Below, piece after piece: positions 50,562-61,099 of a stretch of DNA of 64,000 bases. Below the pieces are notes generated by a model that was not told where the DNA came from, searched no databases, and was given only the letters and a program-made list of their open reading frames with translations. The position numbers and the translations under genes were made by a program. Each line of letters begins with the position of its first letter. Positions within the stretch are counted from its first letter, which is position 1. The stretch is from Druceiella hillmani. Taxonomy: Eukaryota; Arthropoda; Insecta; Lepidoptera; Hepialidae. The stretch lies in NCBI GenBank assembly GCA_039881145.1, contig JAYKKI010000006.1, positions 10,362,501 through 10,426,500 on the forward strand. The letters are read 5' to 3'.

Positions 50562-50679
50562 ATCTTTGCTAATATCCCACCTGAAGATGTTGTAATACAA
50601 CGAAACCTAGGTCGTGGTAAAGAAATTAAAGAAAGTAGAAATAATACTACATCACGTAGTTTCATTTAATTGTGGACTC
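50562..50679 (+). mobile_element. solo PLE-derived right arm
   Basis: Contains the right arm of the family from 'tctttgctaatatcccacct' through the ribozyme to 'gtagtttcatttaattgtg'. The left arm and the tail are missing, and no target-site duplication is seen, so it is truncated on both sides. It carries the best preserved ribozyme copy. Confidence 0.8.
50577..50617 (+). ncRNA. hammerhead ribozyme motif (PLE type), intact core
   Basis: In order: stem I CCAC (50577-50580); core CTGAAGA (50581-50587); one extra T; stem II GTTG-TAATA-CAAC (50589-50601); core GAAA, whose last A opens stem III; stem III ACCTAGGT (50605-50612), self-complementary; cleavage base C of the GTC triplet (50613); stem I GTGG (50614-50617). 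Every invariant core base of a type I hammerhead is present. Hammerheads with very short stem III are established in Penelope-like elements, where some act as dimers. The palindromic stem III here suits dimer pairing. Activity is inferred. Confidence 0.8.
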
Positions 50680-50689
50680 ATTCGTATTA

Positions 50690-52705
50690 GATACATATAA
50701 CACGATTTTCTGCGTTAATAGTAATTGACAAGTATGGTCATTTTGATAAAAATATTAGCCCGTAGCCAGTACTGTAAATTCTTAATTCTATAGAGCATAC
50801 ATAATATAGTTTTATGCACTAATTGTAGCAAGTTTTTGAAAATAATTCGTAATTTCGTAATTTTTCTTAATTTTAACTGCACTAAACTAATGATCATTAA
50901 ATACTTTAATTATTAATTAATTATATAATATATAATAATAAGGTTAATTTCAATTGCCACTAATTTATGGTTAAGAAATAAACGATATTTTTTTTTATAA
51001 TATTTCAATTGTGCCTATTCCTGTAAAAAACGTAATTCCTCAAAAATAATCAATTTTTTTTATGTTAAAACAATTTTATAAAATATTGTTCGTAAAAACG
51101 TTAAAAAAAACGTTTTTTATCAGTGGTCTATAAATGGGTTGCATCATACCATAGACAATTTTTCGGATTTCATAAGAACTTACTGATGGTTGTTTCATTT
51201 TAATAAAATCACAACACATGCGAAATGCGCTAAGCAAATGATAAAAAATTCAAAAAGTTTGTTGTCATCTTAGTTTGCTCTCGCATGTTGTTTTATTTTC
51301 TTTTGTAATTAAAAACAAAATTATAATTATTTATTTGTGTTGAAAAGGGAAACTTTATTGATGAAGCGTGTGAAATCATCGTTAATTTTTCAAATAATGA
51401 AATTTATCGAACGGTGTACCTCACTAGACTATGAAAAATTAGAAAGAAAGCAGAGAGAAGCATAAATTGAAAATGAAGTTTATGTAAGACTTAAAATCAC
51501 TGAAACGTGTAATGATTATTGAATAAAAGGGCTTGAAAAATTTAAAAAAAAATTACGTGAATAAATTAGTGATAGTGACGTGATCCGGGATGACGCGTCC
51601 GGACAAAGAGTGATCGGATATTGTCCTGTATTCTCTGATATTTACGTTTCTATCTTATTATATAAGCATTCGACTCAAAATTCTTAACGCTGCCCAAAAT
51701 GCACACAACTTGATCGTTTTAAATTTTGATTTTATTGACTTGTCGTTTCATAATTCAACTTCATTATTTTATTTCACATAATTTTCTAGATTTATCGTTC
51801 TTGTGATCCAACCTTTCAATGTTATATGCGTTACCCACAACACGCACAATAAGTTTCACTTCCACGATGCCAGCTCTGGAAAACACTTTTTTATCACATT
51901 CTTATTTTTCTATTCAATGTATCATTATATAACTTCATATTTTTTTAAATAATTTTTTCTTATTAAAAAATATAAAGGACCCAATATTTAAAAACAAATT
52001 CGGGTTAATTTTTATGCACTTCTTTGAATTTTCCTAGCATAATTTCTATCACTTATTTCAAGAACTTCAAATAGCCTACAAATGTTTATTAACGAAACAC
52101 TTATAGAAACGTGTTCTTGGAGTAATATGGTATATCAATAATAAAGTTTTTATTAATTTTATCTGCATTGCCACCTAATGAGTATGAAATACAAGTATTT
52201 TGAAAGTCCCCCCTTTGATACCCTTACCCTAACAACTTGAAGTACAAATAACTAATACGGTAAAATAATGAGAAAAAGTTCAAAGACCTGGCATTAAGTT
52301 TTGAAGTGGTTTGAAAAAGTTTGCCTACAAAACCGCATTATGTCAATAAAATATTAATTATAAGTTTTTCGACTTAATTTCCACTTTTAGTGAAACTAAA
52401 CAAAGAATTTGTTTAGTAAACTAAATACAGGGAGGAATTAAAAAAAAACAAACCCAAAAAAAAATATGAAAATGCGCAAAGTTGATAGCTATACAATTTA
52501 TGTATGACAGCCAATTGACGACCATCTCTTTATAAAAAGAGCATTTTCCAAAATAATTTTGTATAATGGAATAATCGTGTCCTATGCCTAATTTTTTTAA
52601 ATACGTCGTTTTTTATGTGTATTCTTTTATGTAAACCCTAAAAAACTGTCAAATTTACATTTTCGCTCCACAACGTAAACCAAAGTTTTCTATTTATATT
52701 TTATT
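50690..52705. other. AT-rich spacer, no recognised gene
   Basis: Mostly non-coding. Around 51360-51560 short open pieces rich in Lys, Arg and Glu (for example LDYEKLERKQREA) could be the decayed N-terminal region of the adjacent Helitron protein, but this is not demonstrable. Confidence 0.4.
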
Positions 52706-52710
52706 TTTTT

Positions 52711-53481
52711 CAGGAACAAAACGTTATTTGGTTTTCAAAAAGAAAAATTGATGCCAATTTTATGCAAGGAGTCTATCATTTAAAAATTCCCCATCTAATA
52801 TTTTATCATCGTGCGGGTAATTTGGTAACTGAATATGGTAGGAGTCCACGCTACGCGCAGTTATATTTTTATAATGTTGATACTGTGGTTAATTTCAGAT
52901 TACGTGAAAATGCAAATATACGTTGTAATAATCAATTAATGCGGGAAATTGCAATTGAATTAAATAAAGTAAATCCATTTGTTCGATCTTTTAAATCGAT
53001 GCATGAATTTTGTAATAGAGCTGTTAACATTTATAAGGAGGTGTCTATGGTTGTTAGATATTAGATTTAGTTATTAGAAAATTTAATGATGCTATTCAAA
53101 TAGATGTTGCCGCTACTTTTAGTACTACAGATGGAGAACCATCTTTTGAAGGAAATATTGTTGCATTTAATAAAGTTAATTCTACTGTCCCGTATCATTT
53201 CTATTTTAGATAGTTCATTAGATCCTTTGGCGTATCCTATTTTATTCCATAATGATGATATTGGGTGGCATAATAACATAATTCATAACATAGCAAGTAC
53301 ATTTAATGCTGTTGTGTCGAGAAATCGAGCTACAATGATGCAATATGGTGCACACCGACTTGCTGTTAGACATAACTTTAGTTATTTGCATCATTGCCAA
53401 AAATTTGTTTGCAGTGGATAATATATATATATATTCGTATTGAGGGCTTACGTTTACATTTCATTAAACAAAAATTAGCAA
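52711..53481 (+). pseudogene. Helitron replicase-helicase, 5' part (broken)
   Basis: Helitrons are rolling-circle DNA transposons coding for a RepHel protein. This part reads RKIDANFMQGVYHLKIPHLI, later SPRYAQLYFYNVDTVVNFRL and LNKVNPFVRSF. In shifted frames come VAATFSTTDGEPSFEGNIVA and SLDPLAYPILFHNDDIGWHN, then QYGAHRLAVRHNFSYLHHCQ and YIRIEGLRLHFIKQ. The D-P-L-x-Y-P-I-L-F...GW block is a hallmark of the Helitron Rep N-terminal region. At least two frameshifts and stops break it. The PLE at 53482 interrupts it in mid-domain, and the frame resumes at 55945. Confidence 0.9.
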
Positions 53482-53581
53482 ATATTGAATATATTTAGCT
53501 TTAATTTTGTAGAAATGCATTATTCACAATTAAATGAAACAACGTGACGTAGTATTATTTTTACTTTCTTTAAGTTCTTTA

Positions 53582-53622
53582 CCACGACCTAGGTTTCGTT
53601 GTATTACAACATCTTCAGGTGG
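53582..53622 (-). ncRNA. hammerhead ribozyme motif (PLE 3' arm), intact core
   Basis: On the minus strand the order CCAC / CTGAAGA / T / GTTG-TAATA-CAAC / GAA / ACCTAGGT / C / GTGG is the same as at 50577, with no difference in this segment. It lies in the 3' arm, sense to the element's reverse transcriptase. Confidence 0.8.
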
Positions 53623-54335
53623 ACTATTAGCAGAATTTAACTCTTAGGAATATCCAACAGCATTTATATGTTTCAAAAACAATAGCGGAAGCCGGGTTTG
53701 TGTGGATTTTCCCACCGCCTATGTTAGTGAGTTTATTGTAGGGAAGAGGTGTACGTTTTATTATACTTTCGAGAGTTATACGATATACAAGTATTTTAAT
53801 TAGGATAATAAATTAAATTGATGTTATTCTATGAGGTTATACAATGCAAATGTCCCGATGTATGTAATAAAATTAAATGGAAGTTATTCTCAGTAATATA
53901 TTTATACAATAACAAGGGTATCTGAAAGTTAATACAAGGTTATACCACTAATTCTACATATCTCCCGTTTTATTTATTTTTTTATTTTTTTTTATATATT
54001 TATTTATTTATTTTTCTTTTTTGTTTATTTTTTTTTTGTATATTTATATTTAGATGTGTAGATGGGCTGAAATAATTTGAAACATACTGTAGTATCAATG
54101 TTGTCTAATTATATTATATCAAGAAGATATTATGTATATGTGATGATATTATGTTTAGTTAATATATTAACCTTGGTGTTTTATTATGTCTATTTATTTG
54201 TAATATTTTTAGGATATTAAGTTTATAGATACCACTCATTTTATGTTTATCTATTTTTTCTTTATATTAATAAGGGTTCACAATTAAATGAAACTACGTG
54301 ATGTAGTATTATTTCTACTTTCTTTAGTTTCTTTA

Positions 54336-54376
54336 CCACGACCTAGGTTTCGTTGTGTTACAACATCTTCAGGTGG
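54336..54376 (-). ncRNA. hammerhead ribozyme motif, intact core
   Basis: Minus strand: CCAC, CTGAAGA, T, GTTG-TAACA-CAAC, GAA, ACCTAGGT, C, GTGG. Only the stem II loop differs from the 50577 copy. Confidence 0.75.
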
Positions 54377-54420
54377 GATATTAGCAAAGATTCTCAAAGA
54401 TTCAGATCTTTGCTAATAAC

Positions 54421-54461
54421 CCACCTGAAGATGTTGTAATGCAACGAAACCTAGGTCGTAG
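54421..54461 (+). ncRNA. hammerhead ribozyme motif, stem I mismatch
   Basis: Plus strand: CCAC, CTGAAGA, T, GTTG-TAATG-CAAC, GAA, ACCTAGGT, C, then GTAG in place of GTGG, which weakens stem I. It is the inverted partner of the motif at 54336. Confidence 0.7.
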
Positions 54462-55846
54462 TAAAGAACTTAAAGAAAGTAGTAATAATACTACATCACG
54501 TAGTTTTATTTAATTGTGAATAATGAATTTCTACAAAATTAACGCCAAATATATTCAATATTAATAAGGGTTTTACCCAATTTATGTAAAATACTAAGGG
54601 TACACGTATTATTTATATTTTTATTATTAGTTAAGAGTTTGAGTGATACATTACCTATGTATGGGATGGATTTATAGTAATTTTTATTATTATTTGGTGC
54701 GACCGGCTATATATTCTCGTATAATATTTCGTGTATTAGTATTTTTCGTAATTTATTATGGCACAGTTGTGACAATTGATGGGTCATAATTATTATTTAC
54801 TGCGATTTGTTTAATGTTTTTATTTCTTTACATAAATTAGGCTTTTCTATAGGGATGATTAATGCTCTGTGAATCATCGAATGGAAGGCTGCTAACTTAT
54901 GGGACCAAGGGTGTAGTGAACGACCATTAATTATGAGTCTACAAATGTGTCTTTTCTAAATATACTAAATTTATGTTTATTATTTTTGCGTTCTATTATG
55001 ATATCTAAAAAGTTTAGTTTATTATCGGATTCTACTTCTAAAGTGAATTTGATATTATTGTGTAGGGAGTTGGTAAAGTTAACAAACTGGCCTAAGTGTG
55101 TACCTTTCCAGCAAATAAGTCGTCAACGTATCTATAATAGTATACTAATTACTGTTTAAGAGGCTGGTTTCTAGATTGTTCATAAAAAACTCGGCTAAAA
55201 AAGGACTGACGGGGGAGCACATTGCAAGGCCATTGACTTGTTAAAAAAATATTTATCGATTAAGAAATAATTTTTTTATACTGCTTAATATCTTCTTGAC
55301 TTATTTTCTCGACTTGATATTATTGACTTGATTTCCATATTTAATACCTTCTTGACATAATATATTTAGACAACATTGATACTACAGTACTCTTCAAATT
55401 GTTACAGCCCAACTACACATCTAAATATAAATATATAAAAAAAATAAATAAAAAATAAAATAAGAAAAATAAATAAATAAATAAATGAAAAAAATAAATA
55501 AAACGGGAGATATGTAGAATTAGTGGTATAACCTTGATCTAACTTTCAGATACCCGTGCTATTATATAAATATATTACTGAGAATAACTTCCATTTAATT
55601 TTAATACATATAGCGAGACGTTTGCATTGGATAACTTCATAGAATAACCATTTAATTTATTACCCTCATTAAAATCAAGTATTCTCGTAATCCGTTTTCA
55701 GAAGTATAATAAAACCTACACCGCTTCCCTACAATAAACTAACTGACATAAGCAGTGGGAAAACTCACAAACCCGGTTTTTCGCTATTATTTTTGAAACA
55801 TATAAATGTTGTTGAATGTTTCTAAGAGTTATTCTTTGCTAATAGC

Positions 55847-55887
55847 TCACCTGAAGATGTTGTAATACAACAAAATTTAGGTCGTGG
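55847..55887 (+). ncRNA. decayed hammerhead motif (PLE 5' arm)
   Basis: Plus strand: TCAC, CTGAAGA, T, GTTG-TAATA-CAAC, then AAAATTTAGGTC instead of GAAACCTAGGTC. Loss of the core G and of stem III pairing predicts no activity. It is antisense to the element's reverse transcriptase. Confidence 0.7.
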
Positions 55888-55944
55888 TAAAGAACTTAAA
55901 GAAAGTGGAAATAACACTACATCATGTAGTTTCATTTAATTGTG

Positions 55945-58400
55945 AAAAACTAGCAAGTTTAAGATCTGAATTGTAATACAATCTCACTGATTATTTAAAT
56001 TTTAATTCCAATTTAAATGATGATGTTTCAAATTTTCGACGTCGAATTGTTCTTCCATCATAATTTTTTGGCTCACATCCTAACGTGTACCAAAACCATT
56101 TGGATGCTATGTGAATAGTTTAGCATTATGGTAAACAAAGTTTATTTATAACGATGACATGTAACCCTAATTGGACTGAAATTGTGAATAACATTCGTAG
56201 TAATGATCCTTTTAGGCCTGATATAATTTTTCGAGTTTTCAAACCTGAATTAGAATAATTATTGAAATGCACAATTACAAAAAAATGTTTGATAAAGTTT
56301 TTGCATTAATTTATTCAATAAATTTTCAAAACCGCGGTTTATCACACGCACATATTTTAATTTCTTTGTCCCAAAATCACAAAATTGTTGCAATTGAACA
56401 TATAGATAAGATTGTTCGTTGTTAAATTCTCAATAGACAAATTCATCCAATGTTATATGAATACGTTAAAAAGCATAGGATGCATGGTCCATGTGGTTTG
56501 TTAATTACTCGGTTTGTATAAGAGATGGAAAATGTTCAAAAGATTTTCCTAAAGAATTTTGTGAAGTAGACTTAAAGCAGTAAATGGTTATCCGTTTTAC
56601 ATGAGACGTGACAATGGTCGAACCATAGAAGTTAGAGGTGAAACTCTTAACAATAAATATATTGTTCCTTATAATCCATATCTTCTTAAAAAATTAACTG
56701 TCACACTAACATTGAAGTTTGTACCACTGTTAGAAGCATAAAATACATATATAATTATGTCTATAAAGGATATGATAGTGCAAGTATTGAATGGAATGCG
56801 CTAATGATACGAATGCAAATATTTCAATTGATGAGGTTATAAATTTTGTAAGTGAACGTTATGTAGGATCTACCGAGACTCTATACGCCATATTTGAATA
56901 AGAATATACGCGATACTTGAATATGAAATACACACTCAGTCTCATACGATTTATAGGTTAGATATGCATTTGCGAAATAGACAAAATGTTATATTTAGAC
57001 CAGGGCAAGAACAAAAAGCAGTTAATAACATTAGAAATACTAAGTTAGTGCTAATGCATATTTGAACTAAATAGAGTAGATTCAAACACTCATTAATACC
57101 GTTATAGGAAAATTCCTGTTCATTACGTATGGCATGATAGGGACAAAAATGGAAAATACGATCACGTGGTAGAAATAAAATAATTTCGGGAATGTACGTA
57201 GTATCTCCTAAAGTTATAGAACTGTTTCGTTTAAGAATTTTTTTATTACATATTTACGGTCCAAAGTGCTTTGAAAACCTTAGAACGTATAATAACATTG
57301 TTTATAATACATTTGTTGAAGCATGCCAAGCAAGAGGTATAGCTTCCGACGACAACAAATGGAAGTAGTGTTAGGAGGAAGCCAAAAACTTTCAATCACC
57401 AAAACAAATGAGAGAATTATTCGCAATAATATGAAAACTAGCGCATTATTATTATGGAATGAATTTAAAACATATGTAAGTGAAGATATTTGAAGGAATT
57501 ATGACATTAATATGGCATTAAAGAGCATGATTCTTTTGGTAATTGAAGATATTTTAATTGTTCACAATTTCAATTGCGAATCATTTGGTCTACCAGGTCC
57601 GTCTGTATTGCCAGTAAATCATACAGATAATGCGATTGATACAGTAGAAGAAGAAAGATTGTTTCAACAGTTTTATACAAGTGCAAATGTTGAACAAAAA
57701 AATTGTATTAATCGTGTTATGTGTGAAGTGTAATATCATGATACAGGTCGAATGTTTTCCGTTCAACTTCACATGCGGTTTGCGGCAAAACATTTGTTTA
57801 AACCGCTATCACACATAAATTAAATTCGTTGAACCTTTGTTGTGTTGTCACTGCTTTCAGTGGTATTGCTACAACACTATTGATTGGTGGTAGAATAATA
57901 CGTAATGTGTTCAAATTGCCAATTCCAGTATTAGGTTGAATTGCAAATATTACGCCAAATAGTTCTAAATAGAATTCAGTTCCAAATATTACGCCAAATA
58001 GTTCCAAAGGACGTTATATTAATTCGGTAGATTTGATTTTGATAGATGAAATATCTATTTATCCCAGAAAATATTTGATAAATGAAATATCTATTTATCC
58101 CACAAAATATTTGATACATGAAATATCTGTATATCCAAGAAATACATGCAAAATTATAGGCTCATTTTTAAGGGATTTAACGAACAATCCAATTAAAGAA
58201 ACAAACCATTTGGTGGTAAAATTATTTTATTGGGTGGAGATTTGAGACAAATTTTACCACTTGTTCCACACTCAACTTTGATTGAAAATTACACAGTTAG
58301 ATGGAATCAATTTAATTCATTTCATCATGTTAGTTTAACGCAAAATACGAGAGCTACACCGAATGAAATATAATTTGTACAATTTTTAAATAAACTCGGG
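55945..58400 (+). pseudogene. Helitron replicase-helicase, 3' part (broken)
   Basis: Continues the 52.7-kb frame. Rep domain: RRRIVLPS, then SHPNVYQNHLDAM and FITMTCNPNWTEIVNNIRSN. The HUH site is RGLSHAHILI (His codons 56344 and 56350). Then come HRMHGPCG, CSKDFPKEF, NNKYIVPYNPYLLKKL and KYIYNYVYKGYDSASIEWNA. Helicase (PIF1-like): FLLHIYGPKCFENLRTYNNI, GLPGPSVLPVN, a Walker A relic CGKTFV (57781-57798), SGIATTLLIGGRIIRNVFKL, LILIDEIS and GGKIILLGGDLRQILPLVPH. It ends near LTQNTRATPNE, so the last helicase motifs are missing. Many stops and frameshifts show it is inactive. Helitron ends (5' TC, 3' hairpin-CTRR) were not identified. Confidence 0.92.
58035..58145 (+). repeat. triplicated ~36-bp segment inside the Helitron helicase
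   Basis: Three near-identical units beginning gatgaaatatctatttatcc, aatgaaatatctatttatcc and catgaaatatctgtatatcc. The helicase motif LIDEISIYPRKY appears three times as LIDEIS, LINEIS and LIHEIS. Each unit is a multiple of three bases, so the frame is kept. A similar short duplication (ccaaatattacgccaaatag) lies just upstream at about 57947-58005. Confidence 0.85.
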
Positions 58401-58822
58401 AATGCCTAACATAAGTTTCACAGACGCATATTTAAAAAATATAAAATATAGTTTTACATAGAATTAAAAATAATTAATTTAGGAATTTTCTTTTTACTTG
58501 TGCTGTAAGACTTCCTATTACGCCGACTTACAAGATTAGATTGTCCGTTACCCGGTACTCCGGTAACCCTGTTCCGGTAATACCCTATAGGTTTTGATGA
58601 CGGTATAAAAAACAAAAAATATTCTTACTATGAAAAATGTTGATTTACGTCTACTATTTCATTAATTAAACGTTCAATTAATAGCTAATTTCACACAATA
58701 TAGTGGTCACGCCCAAATTTTTGAGCGTTAGTTTGAATGTAGCTCATGTTAGCCAAAATATTTGTAATAGGTAACACTCAAAATATTCATATGGTAATTT
58801 CAGAGGACATAATATTATATAC

Positions 58823-58859
<37 letters not shown>

Positions 58860-59550
58860 CATCTTATTTAAAGAATATTTATAAGTGACTCAAAAGTATT
58901 TACTTCAATCTTTTATGTAGGTCACCTCAGAGTTATACATCAAAATATAAAAAGTTAATGCACACCGCCACTCCTTGTATCCGATAATTCTTAACCAAAA
59001 ATTAGTGTTAACCTCAGGTATTATAGTTTTTTTGGGAAATTTGCTATATATTACGCCTGTCGAAGATTTACGAAGCAATGTACGATGGAACATAATTTTA
59101 ACCATTATAAACAGTAGATAAAACTATGTATACCTTTATGAACAGTATAATAAACAGTTTATAAAACTACCTAGCGCGAGTTCTTAACAGGTTATTTTAT
59201 GATATGTTAACTAAATTATAATTGATAATATTCCTGTACGTAGACTTGATGTTGGAATATGTTAGCCATATACATATTTGGTTAACGGTTGTTTAGTTAC
59301 ATTTCACAGTATAAAAAACCGGTTTTTAATACTTCGTTTAGCTTAATTATACCTAAGCATGAAATAGATAAGTGGCAAAGCTAATAATGTAAATCGCAAA
59401 AGATAAGAAACTTGTTTGTAAATAATTATATTGGTAGTGAATGCGGCGTGTTGCGGGAAATGTGAAAATAACTGTATGAATACAATAGTAACTAATTTAA
59501 TTAACGCTCGCTCGCTTTTCATGTTTTATAATTGCTATGTTTTATAAAAA
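58400..59550. other. AT-rich spacer with (TA)n
   Basis: No recognised coding. Contains a (TA)n tract at 58818-58860 and a GC-richer patch, gttacccggtactccggtaa, near 58549. Confidence 0.5.
58818..58860. repeat. (TA)n microsatellite
   Basis: About 43 bases of TA repeat with two breaks. Confidence 0.9.
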
Positions 59551-59556
59551 CGTCAA

Positions 59557-60665
59557 ACTGTACGCTATACGTAATTCACAGATTTTATTAGTGTAAAATA
59601 ATAAATTATATTATTAAATAAATATGAATTCCTACAGAATTGTTGTAATCATTTGAATGAAACGTAATTTGTATAAATTTCTTTTTCATTTTCCATCAAC
59701 TTTTCCTGACTTAAATATCTGATACAGACGATACCACAATTTTCTTGTATTCTATTATTTTATTTTATTTTCAGAATACTTTAGTGTAAGTCAATTAATT
59801 GTATTATAAGATAAATGTGAATTTCCCCAAAATTGCTGAAATAATTTAAATGAACATATTTTTTATGCATTTCTTTCTTATATTCCGTCAACTTTTTTTA
59901 AATTAAAGTTCATAGATGCAGACGATCCGACAATTTTTTGCGACTGTAATATTTATGCTGTACCCAATTTGCAGATTTGATTAATGTAAGATAATAAATT
60001 GTATTATGAGACAAATACGAATTTCATCAAAATTTCTGAAATAATTTAAATAAAACATATTATGCATTTCTTTCTTATATTCCAACAACTTTTCCTACTT
60101 TCAATTTCATAGATGTACATGATGCTATACCTTTTTTGTAAGTGTAGTATTTACGCTGTACGTAATTTGCAGATTTAATTAAAGTAAGATAATAAATTAT
60201 ATTATGAGACAAATACGAACTTCTTGAAAATTTCTGAAATAATTTAAATAAAACATGTTCTTTACGCATTTCTTTCTTATATAACAACAATTTTTCCTAC
60301 GTTAAATTTCATAGATGTACACGATGCGACACCTTTTTTACAACTGTAATATTTACGCTGCACGTAATTTGCAGATTTCATTAATGTAAGATAATAAATT
60401 ACATTATGCAATAAATGCAAATTTCTTCAAATTTGCTAAAATAACTACTTTTTATGAATTTCTATGGAACTATTTTTTTATGAATTTCTTTCTTTGTTTC
60501 CATCAATTTTTCCTAAGTAAAATTTTATAGATGCAGACGATGTAACAATTTTTTTGGAACTTTCATATTTACGCTGGATGTAATTAGCAGATTTTATTAT
60601 CGCAAGATAATAAATTATATTATAAGGGAAATACGAAATTCTCCAAAATTTTCAAAACAATATGA
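59557..60665. repeat. ~200-bp tandem array, about five copies
   Basis: Diverged units of about 190-215 bp. Each contains 'cgtaatttgcagatttaatt', 'gtaagataataaattatatt', 'acaaatacgaatttc', 'gaaataatttaaataaaaca', 'gcatttctttcttata', 'caacttttcctac' and 'catagatgtacacgatgcga', in that order. The middle units are the most alike. The last unit has a duplication of 'tttttatgaatttct' (60449-60490). Satellite-like and AT-rich. Confidence 0.85.
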
Positions 60666-60746
60666 ATGGACCGTATTTCCTTCGACATCATAAAACAATA
60701 CTTATAAGATTCCAAGTTAAAAAAAATAATAAGAAATGGACATTTT

Positions 60747-60811
60747 CAACAATACCCTTGTATGATACAGGGGTATTGTTGTACATTTTCAACAATACCC
60801 CTGTATCATTC
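60747..60811. repeat. inverted plus direct repeat cluster
   Basis: Arms 60747-60762 (caacaatacccttgta) and 60766-60781 pair with one mismatch around a 3-base loop. A direct second copy of the left part, acattttcaacaataccc, follows at 60783. Two alternative hairpins can therefore form. Confidence 0.85.
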
Positions 60812-60814
60812 TTA

Positions 60815-61090
60815 CATAAAAATATTTTTTTACACAAATTTTATAAAATCTAATTACGTAACTAATGATTAATTTGTTTCTTAATTAGTATATATACTAA
60901 GAACAGTTTAAACGAAGATATTTTCATAGAATTATAGGTTTCTAATATCTGACGAATTCATATGTTTTTTCCTTTTGAGTCGTCTAGTGGTATTTTTCAA
61001 ATTGAAAAGTTTGAATGCTTCTTTTTATGTGATTTTGGAGTCTCTTTTGCTGACAACTAGTAAATCTACTAATAATATCCTCTACCATCT
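60815..61090. other. spacer, no recognised gene
   Basis: AT-rich. Nothing supported between the hairpin cluster and the LINE. Confidence 0.4.
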
Positions 61091-61099
61091 CAATACCAA

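Larger units (their letters stand above)
54279..54557 (+). mobile_element. PLE-derived palindromic element (279 bp) with 15-bp TSD
   Basis: It starts cacaattaaatgaaactacg, runs as an almost perfect palindrome of two arms to attgtg at about 54519, then has the tail aataatgaatttctacaaaa ... aaatatattc. Both sides carry the identical 15-bp duplication atattaataagggtt (54264-54278 and 54558-54572). The left arm has a minus-strand ribozyme and the right arm a plus-strand one, separated by a hairpin loop near 54390-54400. No coding capacity. It inserted into the larger PLE in the opposite orientation. Confidence 0.9.
54180..55270 (-). pseudogene. Penelope-like reverse transcriptase with GIY-YIG trace
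   Basis: Minus-strand frames give CSPVSPFLAEFFMNNLETSL, then YYRYVDDLFAG, the catalytic Y/RYVDD motif typical of PLE reverse transcriptases. These are followed by FTLEVESDNKLNFLDIIIER, the thumb block, and FRKDTFVDS with SLHPWSHKLAAFHSMIHRAL. A linker with SIPYIGNVSLKL follows. Beyond the nested insertion, KHKMSGIYKLN (about 54240-54210) is the opening of a GIY-YIG endonuclease. The rest of that domain is gone, and frameshifts and stops interrupt the whole. Upstream RT motifs are missing, so the copy is dead. The nested element at 54279-54557 lies inside this span. Confidence 0.85.
53482..55944 (-). mobile_element. Penelope-like element with long inverted arms and TSD
   Basis: A 2463-bp insertion read on the minus strand. 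Flanks aaaaattagcaa (53470-53481) and aaaaactagcaa (55945-55956) match at 11 of 12 bases. The two ends are inverted copies of one arm, about 53525-54145 and 55350-55944. Both include the ribozyme segment and a shared block containing 'agatgtgtag', 'actgtagtatcaatgttgtc' and a T-rich run. The single-copy tail (minus strand: aataatgcatttctacaaaa) lies only at the 53482 end, marking the 3' end. Between the arms lies a decayed reverse transcriptase. Terminal repeats, often inverted, are known for PLEs. Confidence 0.88.

Noticed and set aside
50577..50679. MITE of a cut-and-paste DNA transposon, judged from the palindromic arms
   Set aside because: A single-copy tail on one side only, target duplications of variable length (11-15 bp), and the same arms on an element with a Penelope-type RT all point to a retroelement origin.
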